A stretch of 64,000 nucleotides of DNA from Pseudomaricurvus albidus (GTDB lineage Bacteria > Pseudomonadota > Gammaproteobacteria > Pseudomonadales > Cellvibrionaceae), in the NCBI RefSeq assembly GCF_018863235.1, contig NZ_JAHKRS010000009.1, positions 1-64,000 of the forward strand, read 5' to 3'. Position numbers and translations under genes: made by a program. Positions 19,164 to 27,248 of this stretch are shown here, one piece after another. The notes beneath the pieces were generated by a model, which did not search any database, was not told the DNA's origin, and worked only from the letters and a program-made list of their open reading frames with translations. Position 1 is the stretch's first letter; every line of letters begins with the position of its first letter.

Positions 19164-19776
19164 AGCTGTTGCCGTCATCTGCCTGATATTGCTGCTGAGT
19201 CCTTCAGTGGTGTGGTCTGCCATGACGCAAAATCTGTGGCTGCCCGGCAGTTATCACAAGCTGATGCCCGAATTGCGCAAAGGTGCCGAAAAACTGCAGG
19301 CTACCGAGCGATGTGCGAAAGTGCTGGAAGGCAAGTTGCACAACAGCACGCAGGATGAGGGGCGCGCGACCTTCTTCTTTATTTGCCGGGACTCAGAGCG
19401 CAAGACATTTCCTGTACTGATGGATGCCAATACTCTGGAACTGGATTTTCCGCTGACCCCGGAACCGACACCCAGGGATCTGGCCGCGGAGCGGCGGGCG
19501 CGTATTCAGCAGGCCTGGCAACAGTGCGAAAGCTCGTTTGTCCGTGAGACCCGTTTTATGAACAAGATGACAATTCTGACTCAGGGGCAACCCAAACCCC
19601 AGACGGATGAAGATGGCAGTGTTGCTTTTGTGATCGATTTTGATGCCCAAAACCTGCACTCCCAACCCTTGCATTATCGGGCTTACTGCACGTCAAAAGA
19701 TGACGGGGCACTGCCGGAAATGTCTATTCAGCCTCGGCGCAGTGCAGCGCTCGGGGAGATCATCTCAATTCACTGA
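19135..19776 (+). CDS. Exported protein of unknown function
   Basis: From the ATG at 19135 the product has 213 residues. It opens with a textbook signal peptide (residues 1-28, hydrophobic core AVAVICLILLL, cleavage near VWSA), so the mature protein should be periplasmic or secreted. The mature part contains five cysteines (RCAKV, FICRD, QCESSF, YCTSK and similar), consistent with disulfides. I recognise no family. The start overlaps the PilZ gene by 29 bases, which suggests coupling. An upstream ATG at 19105 would put a hydrophilic Cys-rich stretch before the signal peptide and is less likely. Confidence 0.8.
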   Translation: MFIVNWPASKAVAVICLILLLSPSVVWSAMTQNLWLPGSYHKLMPELRKGAEKLQATERCAKVLEGKLHNSTQDEGRATFFFICRDSERKTFPVLMDANTLELDFPLTPEPTPRDLAAERRARIQQAWQQCESSFVRETRFMNKMTILTQGQPKPQTDEDGSVAFVIDFDAQNLHSQPLHYRAYCTSKDDGALPEMSIQPRRSAALGEIISIH

Positions 19777-19883
19777 CCAGGCCGTCTCGGTTTTGTGAAT
19801 CTGAAAAAAGCGGGCGTCTTGTCGGCTCTGCACTTCTGGTATGATGCGGCGTTGACACGTCGATTATCGATATCAGGAATCCC

Positions 19884-20741
19884 ATGCATTTCTTTAAAGC
19901 CCTTTATATTCGCGCCTACTTTTTGACCGCTCTGGTGATCACCTTTTGGGGATTGAGTCAGCTGGGGCAGGGACACGTTCTGTGGGTGGCTCCATTGCTT
20001 ACATGGACCCCGCTGTGGCTCCACAATGTCTGGCGTTTGCATCTGGCCAATTCCTGGTTTGGGGATGAGCGTGAACGCCTGGCCATGGGATTCGCATTGC
20101 TGGGCGTAGGGATCGTGCTGGTTGCTGGTGAGCGCGATCAGGTGTTGTGGTGGACTCTGGCAGGGCTGTTTGCCCTTTTGCTCTATGTGGTGCTGATTTC
20201 CAGTCTGGCCCGAGGTGTGCGGGAACCTGTGGGTGATCAATCGAGGCTGCCGGAGTTGATGTTCAGTCGTCCTGTCGTGGGCAATCATGGAAAATCAGAG
20301 TTAATCAGCGTGCAGGCTTACAATGCCCTGTTGGCAGAAGAGGGCAAATCACCGGTGCATTGGGTGTTGTTTTTTCATGCGCCCAGCTGCCCGTATTCCC
20401 GCATGGCGATGCGTGAGCTGATGCAAAAGCTGGATCAGCATTCCGAAATACATCCAGAGCAGGTGGTGGCTGTGTTTGCTGATGAGCTGCCAAACTGGGT
20501 AGCCCGGTTCCAGAAGGCCGGCGGTCAGTGCTGGGTCGACCCGGAGGGAGAGTCCTCTCAACAACTGGGGTTGTGGCTCAGGGGGGGGAATACCCTGCTG
20601 GAGGGGGGCAACAATGCCCTCAGGCCGGCATTGGCGGCCTTCGATTCCGACGGCAAAGTGGCCTATTGGGAAGTGGCGGCCAACTTCCGTCTGCCGCCCT
20701 CTCTTGAAGAGCATTGGGAAAAACTAAAACGCTTGGGTTGA
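19884..20741 (+). CDS. Membrane-anchored thioredoxin-fold protein with a single-cysteine CPYS site
   Basis: This 285-residue protein has three or four hydrophobic helices in its first 115 residues. A soluble domain with thioredoxin-fold character follows: WVLFFHAPSCPYSRMAMREL, VVAVFADELPNWV and a late beta strand AAFDSDGKVAYWEV. The active-site position reads C-P-Y-S, so the resolving cysteine of C-x-x-C is a serine. A further Cys (GGQCWVD) lies 50 residues later and could resolve it. It may be a peroxiredoxin-like or disulfide-handling membrane protein; the fold call rests on motif and order only. A good ATG lies at 19884. It is convergent with the next gene. Confidence 0.75.
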   Translation: MHFFKALYIRAYFLTALVITFWGLSQLGQGHVLWVAPLLTWTPLWLHNVWRLHLANSWFGDERERLAMGFALLGVGIVLVAGERDQVLWWTLAGLFALLLYVVLISSLARGVREPVGDQSRLPELMFSRPVVGNHGKSELISVQAYNALLAEEGKSPVHWVLFFHAPSCPYSRMAMRELMQKLDQHSEIHPEQVVAVFADELPNWVARFQKAGGQCWVDPEGESSQQLGLWLRGGNTLLEGGNNALRPALAAFDSDGKVAYWEVAANFRLPPSLEEHWEKLKRLG

Positions 20742-20795
20742 TTTTGGTCGATGTTAAAGCGCGTCGATGTCCAGTGCGCTGTTATATTCAGAACA

Positions 20796-21203
20796 CTACA
20801 GCGCCCCGTTGGGCAGAAAACGGTTGTCCGAATTGCTCTTGATCCACAGCAATAACTCCTTGTCCGGGGGAGATTTGCGCAGGCGCAGGGCTTTGACCAG
20901 TCCTATGACCGGAGATTCGGCTCCGGCTTCCCATCCGCTCAATTGCATTTCTGCCAGTGTGAAAAACTTCACCAGATGAATCACCTGCTCATCGCTTAAG
21001 GATTCTGCGGTCTTGATCCAGGTGTCCTTGGACAGTTTCATCAGAGGTGCTTGTGAAATCTTGATGTCGTCATTGAGCGTACTTTTCAGGTCATTCAGCT
21101 GCTGTTGTTCACTCAGCGCGATAAATGCCTTCAGCACATCGTGGTCAATGGAAAAATTGTCCGCTTGCTGTGCTTGATTGGGATCCCAGGCTCCAACGGT
21201 CAT
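20796..21203 (-). CDS. Conserved hypothetical protein beside dinB
   Basis: This small soluble helical protein has 135 residues and no membrane segment or signal peptide. A segment around SLSDEQVIHLVKFFTLAEMQLSGWEAGAESPVI looks folded and is followed by a C-terminal FLPNGAL. I have the impression that short proteins of this kind occur near dinB in other gammaproteobacteria, but I cannot name the family. It is divergent from dinB, and the intervening 153 bases carry the LexA box near dinB, so SOS control of this gene is possible but not shown. Confidence 0.75.
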   Translation of the reverse strand: MTVGAWDPNQAQQADNFSIDHDVLKAFIALSEQQQLNDLKSTLNDDIKISQAPLMKLSKDTWIKTAESLSDEQVIHLVKFFTLAEMQLSGWEAGAESPVIGLVKALRLRKSPPDKELLLWIKSNSDNRFLPNGAL

Positions 21204-21319
21204 AACATCTCTCTTTTTTGGAAGTTTACAAATTCAGACAGCTTTCGAGATTTGAACAGGCAGCGGATTATACCCTCTTGGCGGACAAAAAACTGCGGGC
21301 TCGAATGCCTTACATGATT

Positions 21320-21341
21320 TATACTGTATGAATAAACAGTT
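21320..21341 (+). promoter_or_regulatory. LexA (SOS) box overlapping the dinB promoter
   Basis: TACTGTATGAATAAACAGTT holds the perfect LexA core CTGT-N8-ACAG at 21324-21339 with an AT-rich centre. A TATACT (-10-like) at 21320-21325 overlaps its left edge. It lies 17 bases before the dinB ATG, the expected place for SOS repression of DNA polymerase IV. Confidence 0.9.
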
Positions 21342-21356
21342 AATCTCTTGAGTAAT

Positions 21357-22433
21357 ATGACACGTAAGATTATTCACGTTGACGCCGATTGCTTTTTTGC
21401 CGCCATTGAGATGCGTGATAACCCGGATTTGAGAGGCCGGCCAATGGCCGTCGGTGGCGATCCCGGCAAGCGGGGTGTCATATCAACCTGCAACTACGAA
21501 GCCCGGGCTTTTGGAGTGCGCTCTGCCATGGCGTCAGCACTGGCTCTGAGACACTGTCCGAGCCTGCTGATTGTGCCTCACAATATGGAAAAGTACCGCG
21601 AGGCTTCGCAGGTAATGCGCAATATATTTTGCGATTACACAGACTTGGTGGAACCCCTGTCACTGGATGAGGCGTTTTTGGATGTCAGTGAATGCAATCA
21701 GCATCAGGGGAGCGCAACGCGCATGGCTGAAGAGATAAGAGCCCGTATTGCCCAGGCTCTGGAGATAACGGTATCCGCGGGTGTTGCCCCCAACAAATTT
21801 TTGGCCAAGGTGGCCAGTGACTGGCAAAAACCGGATGGCCTTACCGTGATCGCTCCGGAAGCCGTGGATGACTTTGTTCGGCAATTACCTGTGGAGCGTA
21901 TCTCCGGGGTTGGCAGGGTAACCGCTGAAAAAATGCATCGACTGGAAATTCACACCTGTGGTGATTTGCGCCGCTATTCCCAGTTTGAACTCAGCGAAGC
22001 GTTTGGCAGTTTTGGGCCTCGTTTGCATGAGCTTTGTCGTGGTGTTGATGATCGTCCTGTGCGCACCAGCCGACGTCGAAAATCCCTCAGTGTTGAACAC
22101 ACGTTTGCTCATGATCTCAATTCGCTGCAAGATTGTTTGGCGCAAGTGCCTGAACTTCTGGCCAAGTTGAGTAAAAGGTTGCTGGGTCTTGACGACGATT
22201 ACCTGGTGGTAAAGGCGTTCGTGAAAGTTAAGTTTGATGACTTTACATCAACGACGCTGGAACGAGCCGGTATGCAGGCAGACGTTGAGGATTATCAGCA
22301 GTTGCTGGAAGAGGCGTTCGGGCGAAGTGAGCGTCCCGTTCGTCTGCTGGGGTTGGGGGTGCGGTTTGTAGACCTGAAATCTGGGGATGACTTCACGCAA
22401 ATGGATTTTTTTCAGGGGGAAGAAAATCCCTGA
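21357..22433 (+). CDS. dinB: DNA polymerase IV (Y family)
   Basis: DinB performs error-prone translesion synthesis during the SOS response. The 358-residue protein has the Y-family palm motifs with the catalytic acidic residues: HVDADCFFAAIE near the N-terminus and PLSLDEAFLDVSE at about residue 102. It also has the helix-hairpin-helix GVGRVTAEKMHRL and the little-finger region. The TTG at 21348 is an alternative start, but the family begins RKIIHVD, which fits the ATG at 21357. The LexA box immediately upstream supports SOS induction. No beta-clamp-binding tail was examined beyond its presence in the C-terminal region. Confidence 0.96.
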   Translation: MTRKIIHVDADCFFAAIEMRDNPDLRGRPMAVGGDPGKRGVISTCNYEARAFGVRSAMASALALRHCPSLLIVPHNMEKYREASQVMRNIFCDYTDLVEPLSLDEAFLDVSECNQHQGSATRMAEEIRARIAQALEITVSAGVAPNKFLAKVASDWQKPDGLTVIAPEAVDDFVRQLPVERISGVGRVTAEKMHRLEIHTCGDLRRYSQFELSEAFGSFGPRLHELCRGVDDRPVRTSRRRKSLSVEHTFAHDLNSLQDCLAQVPELLAKLSKRLLGLDDDYLVVKAFVKVKFDDFTSTTLERAGMQADVEDYQQLLEEAFGRSERPVRLLGLGVRFVDLKSGDDFTQMDFFQGEENP

Positions 22434-22588
22434 AATCCCCGCCAGCCCCACTCTCAGGCCATCGGTGTCTCTGGCCGGGGCCTGTTTCACATCTCCGTTT
22501 CACTGTCAATTCTACCTATTTTTTTTCTGGCCACTATAATTCCGCGCCCAAATGATTATTTGAGAAGTTTAAGCAGAGGTAGTGCTGG

Positions 22589-23884
22589 GTGATTGTCTTT
22601 ACCGCCACCAATTTACAAACCCAAGATGTCTATGTTGGGACTGCCAGAGAGAGTGTTGAAGAGGAATGGGCAGACCTCTTATCCCAGGCCGAAAGCGGCA
22701 CCAGTGGACAGTTTTTTCAACAATTGCGTGAGCACGGTGCCGCCGCTTTTGAGGTGGATACCTGGGCTTATGGTGAGAGTCCGGCTGAGGCGCGTGAGTC
22801 CATGCGTGAAGCCAAAGAGGAGCTGGGTGCCCAGCCGATCAAGTCCAGCCGTGGCAAGTCTGCCGGTCGCAGTACCCAGGCAGTGCAATCCGCCAGTATG
22901 AAAGCCTTGATGGCGGCTTTTGAAGAGGCCATGAGTGAAGAGGGGCCTCTGGATGAAGACGATGCCCTTGAAGGACTGACTTCCGAGGCCCGGAAGACCG
23001 CTGCGGACAGGGCTTCTCAGGAGGCTGAGAGCCCTTCGGATGAGGTTAAGGTTTCTGCAGAAGCCAGTGACCACCTTCCCGTTTCGCCAGAGTCGCCTCA
23101 GTCGGCCCCGGCTTTTGAGGCGAGACAGAACGCTGACACGTCTCCGGTGGCTGAAAAACCACCAGAAGATGAAGAGCAAAAAATGCAGGCGCGCCTTGAG
23201 GCGATGAAAGCAGCTCAGGCCAGACTGTTGCGCGAGCGAGAGTCAGGAACATCTTCAGCGACGGCTAAAACCGCTGCCAAACCAGCCGCACCGGAAAAGC
23301 TGGCTACGGGGCGGACAGGATCTGCAGCAAAAGAGAAACGCATCCGCGAAGCCATTGAGGCGGAGCGGGAGCGTCGTGAAAACCTGCGTCATACCAACGG
23401 CCGTGATGATCAAGCCGAGATGAATGCGGTCATGGCACGGATCGAGATGCGCCGCATGGCGACCAAGAAAGCCAATGCCGAGAAGGCCAAACAGGCCGCT
23501 GCTGCCCGTCGGGCAAAACAGAAAGCTGAAGCCCGAAAAGAGGCCGCCGCCAGTACAGCATCTCAAGATTTCAACGGTTCTGCGTCGGTATCGACGAAAG
23601 TCACTGCCACCAATGGGGTGTCTGCGAGCAAGAAAACCACGACGAGCAAGAAATTGGCTGCCAAAAAGCCCGCAGAGCAACGCTCTACGCTGAAGCTGGC
23701 CGCAGGGCGTACTGGCTCCAGCGCCAAAGAAAAGCGCATCAAAGAGGCTATTGAGCAGGAAAAAGCGGCCAGAATGGCAGAAAAACAGGCTCAGAGAGCG
23801 GCAGAGGCTGAGGAAATGGCCAATATCCTCGCCAGGCTGGAAGCCAGAGCGAAAGAGGCAGAGAAGATTAAACGCCGCCGTTAA
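22589..23884 (+). CDS. GIY-YIG-like N-terminal domain with a duplicated GRTG-x-AKEKRI module
   Basis: The protein has 431 residues and starts with GTG; AGAGGTA lies 7 bases upstream. Residues 1-85 are compact (FTATNLQTQDVYVGTARES, GQFFQQLREHGAAAFEVDTW) and look like a diverged GIY-YIG nuclease fold. The Tyr-Val-Gly pair is kept but I cannot see a clear catalytic Arg/Glu set. Residues of about 95-230 are acidic and low in complexity. Then a module GRTGS(A/S)AKEKRI(R/K)EAIE occurs twice, at 241-257 and 372-388, each followed by a charged coiled-coil stretch. The Lys/Ala-rich spacer resembles nucleic-acid-binding tails. A role in DNA or RNA binding is inferred only. It lies downstream of dinB in the same direction. 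Confidence 0.75.
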   Translation: MIVFTATNLQTQDVYVGTARESVEEEWADLLSQAESGTSGQFFQQLREHGAAAFEVDTWAYGESPAEARESMREAKEELGAQPIKSSRGKSAGRSTQAVQSASMKALMAAFEEAMSEEGPLDEDDALEGLTSEARKTAADRASQEAESPSDEVKVSAEASDHLPVSPESPQSAPAFEARQNADTSPVAEKPPEDEEQKMQARLEAMKAAQARLLRERESGTSSATAKTAAKPAAPEKLATGRTGSAAKEKRIREAIEAERERRENLRHTNGRDDQAEMNAVMARIEMRRMATKKANAEKAKQAAAARRAKQKAEARKEAAASTASQDFNGSASVSTKVTATNGVSASKKTTTSKKLAAKKPAEQRSTLKLAAGRTGSSAKEKRIKEAIEQEKAARMAEKQAQRAAEAEEMANILARLEARAKEAEKIKRRR

Positions 23885-23895
23885 CTTCTCTGTGG

Positions 23896-23917
23896 GCGCC
23901 AGGATGGATTCTGGCGC
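23896..23917. terminator. Inverted repeat between convergent genes, possible terminator
   Basis: A perfect 7-bp GC-rich stem (GCGCCAG / CTGGCGC) with an 8-base loop begins 12 bases after the stop of the GIY-YIG-like gene. No T tract follows on either strand, so it may only be a 3'-end stabilising hairpin. Confidence 0.4.
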
Positions 23918-23993
23918 AGTGCTTATCATGTCCAGCGGCAGGACTTAACCGCCTGGTGAGTCTGATTGTCGGCTGTCGGCACTATTCAGCTTT

Positions 23994-24341
23994 TCAGCCT
24001 TTGGGGGTGAGAGGCTCCCCTTCAAATGCAATCCCTTCCCAGCCGTGCTTCATAAAGTTACGAATATTCTGGTGGTCAGTGCCTTCTGGGTGGTTCAGCA
24101 CGTCCTGGCGATAATACTGACCAAAGCAGGCCAGTGTGTGCTCTGCATCCAGCCCCTGAAGCTTGGCGAACGCGAGCAGTTTGCAGGAACCCTGATTCTG
24201 CTCGGGCTCGTTGGTTAAATCGCCATTTTTGAACCGAGTCGGGGTAAATTGGTAGTTGGCTTCGATGATGGCCATGGTGTCGGTGAAATCGACGGTGTCA
24301 GGGGTGTTTCTCAGAGTGTTTAAAAAGTCATCAATGGACAT
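23994..24341 (-). CDS. HopJ type III effector family protein
   Basis: This 115-residue soluble protein matches the small HopJ family throughout: an N-terminal IDDFLNTLRNTPDTVDF, then FTPTRFKNGD, NQGSCKLLAFAKL, CFGQYYRQDVL and the C-terminal GWEGIAFEGEPL. The family is named after a Pseudomonas syringae protein, but it is widespread in non-pathogenic marine bacteria. No secretion system is encoded here, so a housekeeping function, not yet known, is more likely. It is transcribed alone, divergent from exbD. Confidence 0.9.
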   Translation of the reverse strand: MSIDDFLNTLRNTPDTVDFTDTMAIIEANYQFTPTRFKNGDLTNEPEQNQGSCKLLAFAKLQGLDAEHTLACFGQYYRQDVLNHPEGTDHQNIRNFMKHGWEGIAFEGEPLTPKG

Positions 24342-24577
24342 TCTTTTGTTACCTTAAGTGACAGTATGTTGCTGAAAGTGATACCAATTTCTCGGTTTTA
24401 GGACGCTAGCTTAACAAACTGTGGCAGTGGGTTTCGAGTGTTAGTGTCTTTGCAAATTAGCTGGTAAGATGCCTGACCTGAGTTTAGATACTCTGAAAGA
24501 AGCGATTGTTATAACGCAGACTATAACGAACAGAAAGACCGGTTTTCGGTCAGGCTTAATTAAGAGGTAGTAGTAAA

Positions 24578-25000
24578 GTGAGACGCAGAAAAGGCCGCGG
24601 TGCCGAAGAGGATAACAGCGAAATCGATTTGACTCCGATGCTGGACGTTGTATTCATTATGTTGATTTTCTTCATTGTGACTGCATCATTCGTCAAAGAG
24701 TCGACCATCGATGTGAACATGCCTGATCCTAATGAAAATCAGCAGCAAACCGATGATGACAATGCCGCGATTGTGGTAACTGTTAAGGCCAACGATGAAA
24801 TCTGGATGGATGATCGTCGTATCGATATCCGTGCTGTGCGAGCTAATATCGAGCGTGTTCACGCCGAGAAGCCACAGGCTCCAGTTGTTGTGAAAGCAGA
24901 TGCAAACTCTACAGCCAAAGTGTTCGTAGCAGTAGCTGATGCGGCGCGCGAAGCGAAGGTGTACAACGTTTCCCTGCTGCCACCTGAAGAAAAGAAGTAA
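24578..25000 (+). CDS. exbD: ExbD/TolR-family biopolymer transport protein, unpaired
   Basis: The 140-residue protein has a short cytoplasmic tail, one membrane helix (about residues 20-42) that carries the conserved Asp of the proton path in LTPMLDVVFIMLIFF, and a periplasmic domain (about 45-137). ExbD works with ExbB as a proton-driven motor that energises TonB. No exbB or tonB lies next to it, so it must pair with subunits encoded elsewhere; the CHI-TonB gene is 12 kb away. The GTG start has AAGAGGTAG upstream. A strong hairpin terminator follows. Confidence 0.93.
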   Translation: MRRRKGRGAEEDNSEIDLTPMLDVVFIMLIFFIVTASFVKESTIDVNMPDPNENQQQTDDDNAAIVVTVKANDEIWMDDRRIDIRAVRANIERVHAEKPQAPVVVKADANSTAKVFVAVADAAREAKVYNVSLLPPEEKK

Positions 25001-25156
25001 GTCTTAGCTGAAGTTCTGCGAGGGACTGCGGAGCTGACTCGAATTCATGAGTTTGACAGGCATTGACCTGGTAAGCATATTGCGCGGTGTAGTCCAGCCG
25101 ATTGGCAATTAGAGTCCGTTCCACGGTTCTGATAAAAAAGCTTGATTAAGCGATCT

Positions 25157-25186
25157 AAAAAAAGCCACCTGCGGGTGGCTTTTTTT
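25157..25186. terminator. Bidirectional Rho-independent terminator
   Basis: AAAAAAAGCCACC-TGCG-GGTGGCTTTTTTT forms a 13-bp perfect stem whose GC-rich top (GCCACC/GGTGGC) is flanked by an A run and a T run. It can therefore end transcription from exbD (plus strand) and from the convergent YbaK-type gene (minus strand). Confidence 0.92.
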
Positions 25187-25204
25187 GTGCCTGTAGAAAT
25201 CACA

Positions 25205-25762
25205 TCACTGTTGATATGACTGTGAAGTTTGAGCGGATGGTGCGGGCGGCATCAGCGATTCAGGCGGTGGGCGGTTTTGTGATGGCCTTCTGCGAGTGCC
25301 GCTGATGGTGTCGTGCAAATGATGTCTCATCAGACGGTCAAAATCCCGCCGTTTCAGGTGGATCAGGTGCTGATGATCACCGGCCTCCAGCCAAAGCTCA
25401 CTGGCTTCGGCAATCTGATCATCCCAGATGACGTTGATGCCGTACGCCTGGCCAAAGGAGGGGATGGCGCCGTGCTCGCAGTCGAAAAACAAACTGTCCA
25501 ATTCCTCCTCATCTGCCAATTCCAGACGGCGTCCGAGGACTTCGTTCAGGGTGTGGCGCAAGACGCGATTGCTTGAAGGTACGATGGCCATGGTATAGAA
25601 GAAGTCTTCGTCGCGGAAAACCACGCCTTTGATTAATTGCCCCGAGGGGATGTCCGCACATTTGGCGGTGTTGTGAGACCCTTCGGTATAACGGTGTTCC
25701 AGAAGGTCGTACCGGACTTTCTGGGATTTAAGGAAATTTTCCAGGGTAATAGCAACTCCCAT
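25205..25762 (-). CDS. YbaK/EbsC-type aminoacyl-tRNA deacylase-domain protein
   Basis: The ATG at 25762 has AGGAGA 7 bases upstream and gives 185 residues. The first 150 form a YbaK/ProX-type editing domain: SHNTAKCADIP, KGVVFRDEDFFYTMAIVPSSNRV and the CEHGAIPSFGQAYGINVIWDD loop, where the conserved GxxxP segment and the Lys of KGVV are visible. Such free-standing domains hydrolyse mischarged aminoacyl-tRNAs. The specific substrate is not evident. The last 30 residues are a Pro/Ser/Gln-rich tail. It follows the decarboxylase gene by 91 bases in the same direction. Confidence 0.88.
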   Translation of the reverse strand: MGVAITLENFLKSQKVRYDLLEHRYTEGSHNTAKCADIPSGQLIKGVVFRDEDFFYTMAIVPSSNRVLRHTLNEVLGRRLELADEEELDSLFFDCEHGAIPSFGQAYGINVIWDDQIAEASELWLEAGDHQHLIHLKRRDFDRLMRHHLHDTISGTRRRPSQNRPPPESLMPPAPSAQTSQSYQQ

Positions 25763-25853
25763 AACCTGTCTCCTGAGATATCCCCGAGAGTGGATAAAGT
25801 CTTCCTGGTGTCGTGTTTGATGCCCTCTGTGGGTTTTCTTCCTAAGTATAAGC

Positions 25854-27059
25854 CTAAACTGACAATACAGTGCACAGACCGGTTTGTGCCGGTGCTTTAT
25901 CTGAATCATTGTCGGCTAGGCGTTCGCTGTCGATAATGATGATCCGGGGCGGCGAAAATCCGTTGAATTCACAGGCACAGCTGCTGCAATAGGCGCCTGT
26001 GTGAGCAATGCTGAGACGATCACCGGCCTGGCTGCCAATGGGTAGCTGATAGAGCGGTGTAAAGCGATCCAGGGCATCGCAGGTGGGGCCGGCAATCACC
26101 CACTCCTGAGTCGGGCCCTCACGCTCACTGTTCAGCATGAAACCAAAAGGTTCATTCATTTCGATCAGTCCGCTGTAATAGCCGCAGTCCAGATAGGCCC
26201 AGGGTTGATGCTGCCTGACTGCTGTGCTGATGATCTGGCAGTGCAGTGTCCCGGCTGAGGCCACCAGAAAACGTCCGGGCTCGGCAACAATATCGATGTC
26301 AGAGGGTATGGCATCAAGAAGATGGCGTAGCTCGGTACCGATAGCTTCAATGGTGGGTACCTTGTCCGTTACCCGAGTCGGAAAACCGCCTCCCAGATTG
26401 AGGAGTTTTGGCTTCAGTCCGAGTTCGTGCATGCGCTGGAACAGCTCCAGACTGCGCTGTATGGCGTTGTTCCAGCTTTGTGGGTTGAGGCACTGTGAGC
26501 CAACATGGAAGGCAATGCCTGCAATATTCAGCCGGTGTTGCGCGGCGTAACAGAGAAGCTCTTCTGCACTTTGCGGGTCAGCGCCAAACTTGCTGTTCAG
26601 TGGCCAAATCGCGTCCTTGTCATCGGTAGTAATGCGCAGTTCATATTTCCCGTTGGGCGCATGCTTGTGCAGTCGCTTCAGTTCATCCAGATTGTCGAAC
26701 GCATACCACTGGATCTGGTAATCCCAGGCAGCGCGAATGCTTTCGGGGGGTTTGATGGGGTTGCTGAAGATGATATTGCAACCGGGCACACCCAGTTGTT
26801 GCAGCGCGTGCAGTTCTCCCAGTGAGGCGATCTCAAAATTAATGCCTAGCTGTTTGAGGCATTTCAGAATTTCCGGGTGTGGATTGGCTTTGACCGCGTA
26901 GTGAGGACGAACGCGCGGTAGCGCTTTGGCAAAGCGCTTTGCCTGTTGTCTTACGGCGGCAAGATCGAGGATTAATTCAGGGCCCTGATAGGAATGGGGT
27001 GCGCGCTGACGATTGTCACTTGTTGATCTCTGTCCTGCAGTGAAAGCGTCCGTTGTCAT
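25854..27059 (-). CDS. Fold-type III PLP decarboxylase, ornithine/lysine decarboxylase type
   Basis: From the ATG at 27059 (AGGAGC upstream) the enzyme has 401 residues. It shows the alanine-racemase-like barrel with the PLP lysine Lys57 in YAVKANPHP, the phosphate-binding GGGFP, AEPGRFLV, and the catalytic GPTCDALD with Cys327 and Asp328. This matches eukaryotic-type ornithine decarboxylases, which make putrescine; lysine or a related substrate cannot be excluded. An Lrp-type regulator is divergent from it. Putrescine would also feed the amine-use cluster at 39-46 kb, a link I infer only from chemistry. The longer frame up to 27200 has no matching homology. Confidence 0.93.
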   Translation of the reverse strand: MTTDAFTAGQRSTSDNRQRAPHSYQGPELILDLAAVRQQAKRFAKALPRVRPHYAVKANPHPEILKCLKQLGINFEIASLGELHALQQLGVPGCNIIFSNPIKPPESIRAAWDYQIQWYAFDNLDELKRLHKHAPNGKYELRITTDDKDAIWPLNSKFGADPQSAEELLCYAAQHRLNIAGIAFHVGSQCLNPQSWNNAIQRSLELFQRMHELGLKPKLLNLGGGFPTRVTDKVPTIEAIGTELRHLLDAIPSDIDIVAEPGRFLVASAGTLHCQIISTAVRQHQPWAYLDCGYYSGLIEMNEPFGFMLNSEREGPTQEWVIAGPTCDALDRFTPLYQLPIGSQAGDRLSIAHTGAYCSSCACEFNGFSPPRIIIIDSERLADNDSDKAPAQTGLCTVLSV

Positions 27060-27192
27060 AGCTCTGCTCCTGTCGTCAGTAATGTTCCACCATGAGTTCA
27101 CACTTGACTGTAAGCCTAGGTCGCAATTCCAGGACATTGAATATCCATAATCTATTAAAAATGGTACTAAACTTAACAAATTGATAAGTGTT

Positions 27193-27210
27193 ATTAGCAA
27201 TATGACTAAT
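27193..27210. promoter_or_regulatory. Candidate Lrp-type operator
   Basis: ATTAG-N8-CTAAT is an inverted repeat in the AT-rich gap between the decarboxylase and lrp genes. TAG...CTA is the half-site pattern of Lrp boxes, although the usual spacing is one base longer. An autoregulatory or decarboxylase operator is plausible. Confidence 0.35.
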
Positions 27211-27248
27211 TTTGTGGATTTCTCCTGCGAGGTGGGGGCTCAGACATA

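Noticed and set aside
23994-24341. HopJ-family gene as a sign of type III secretion or pathogenicity
   Set aside because: The family is common in non-pathogenic marine bacteria and no secretion genes lie nearby.
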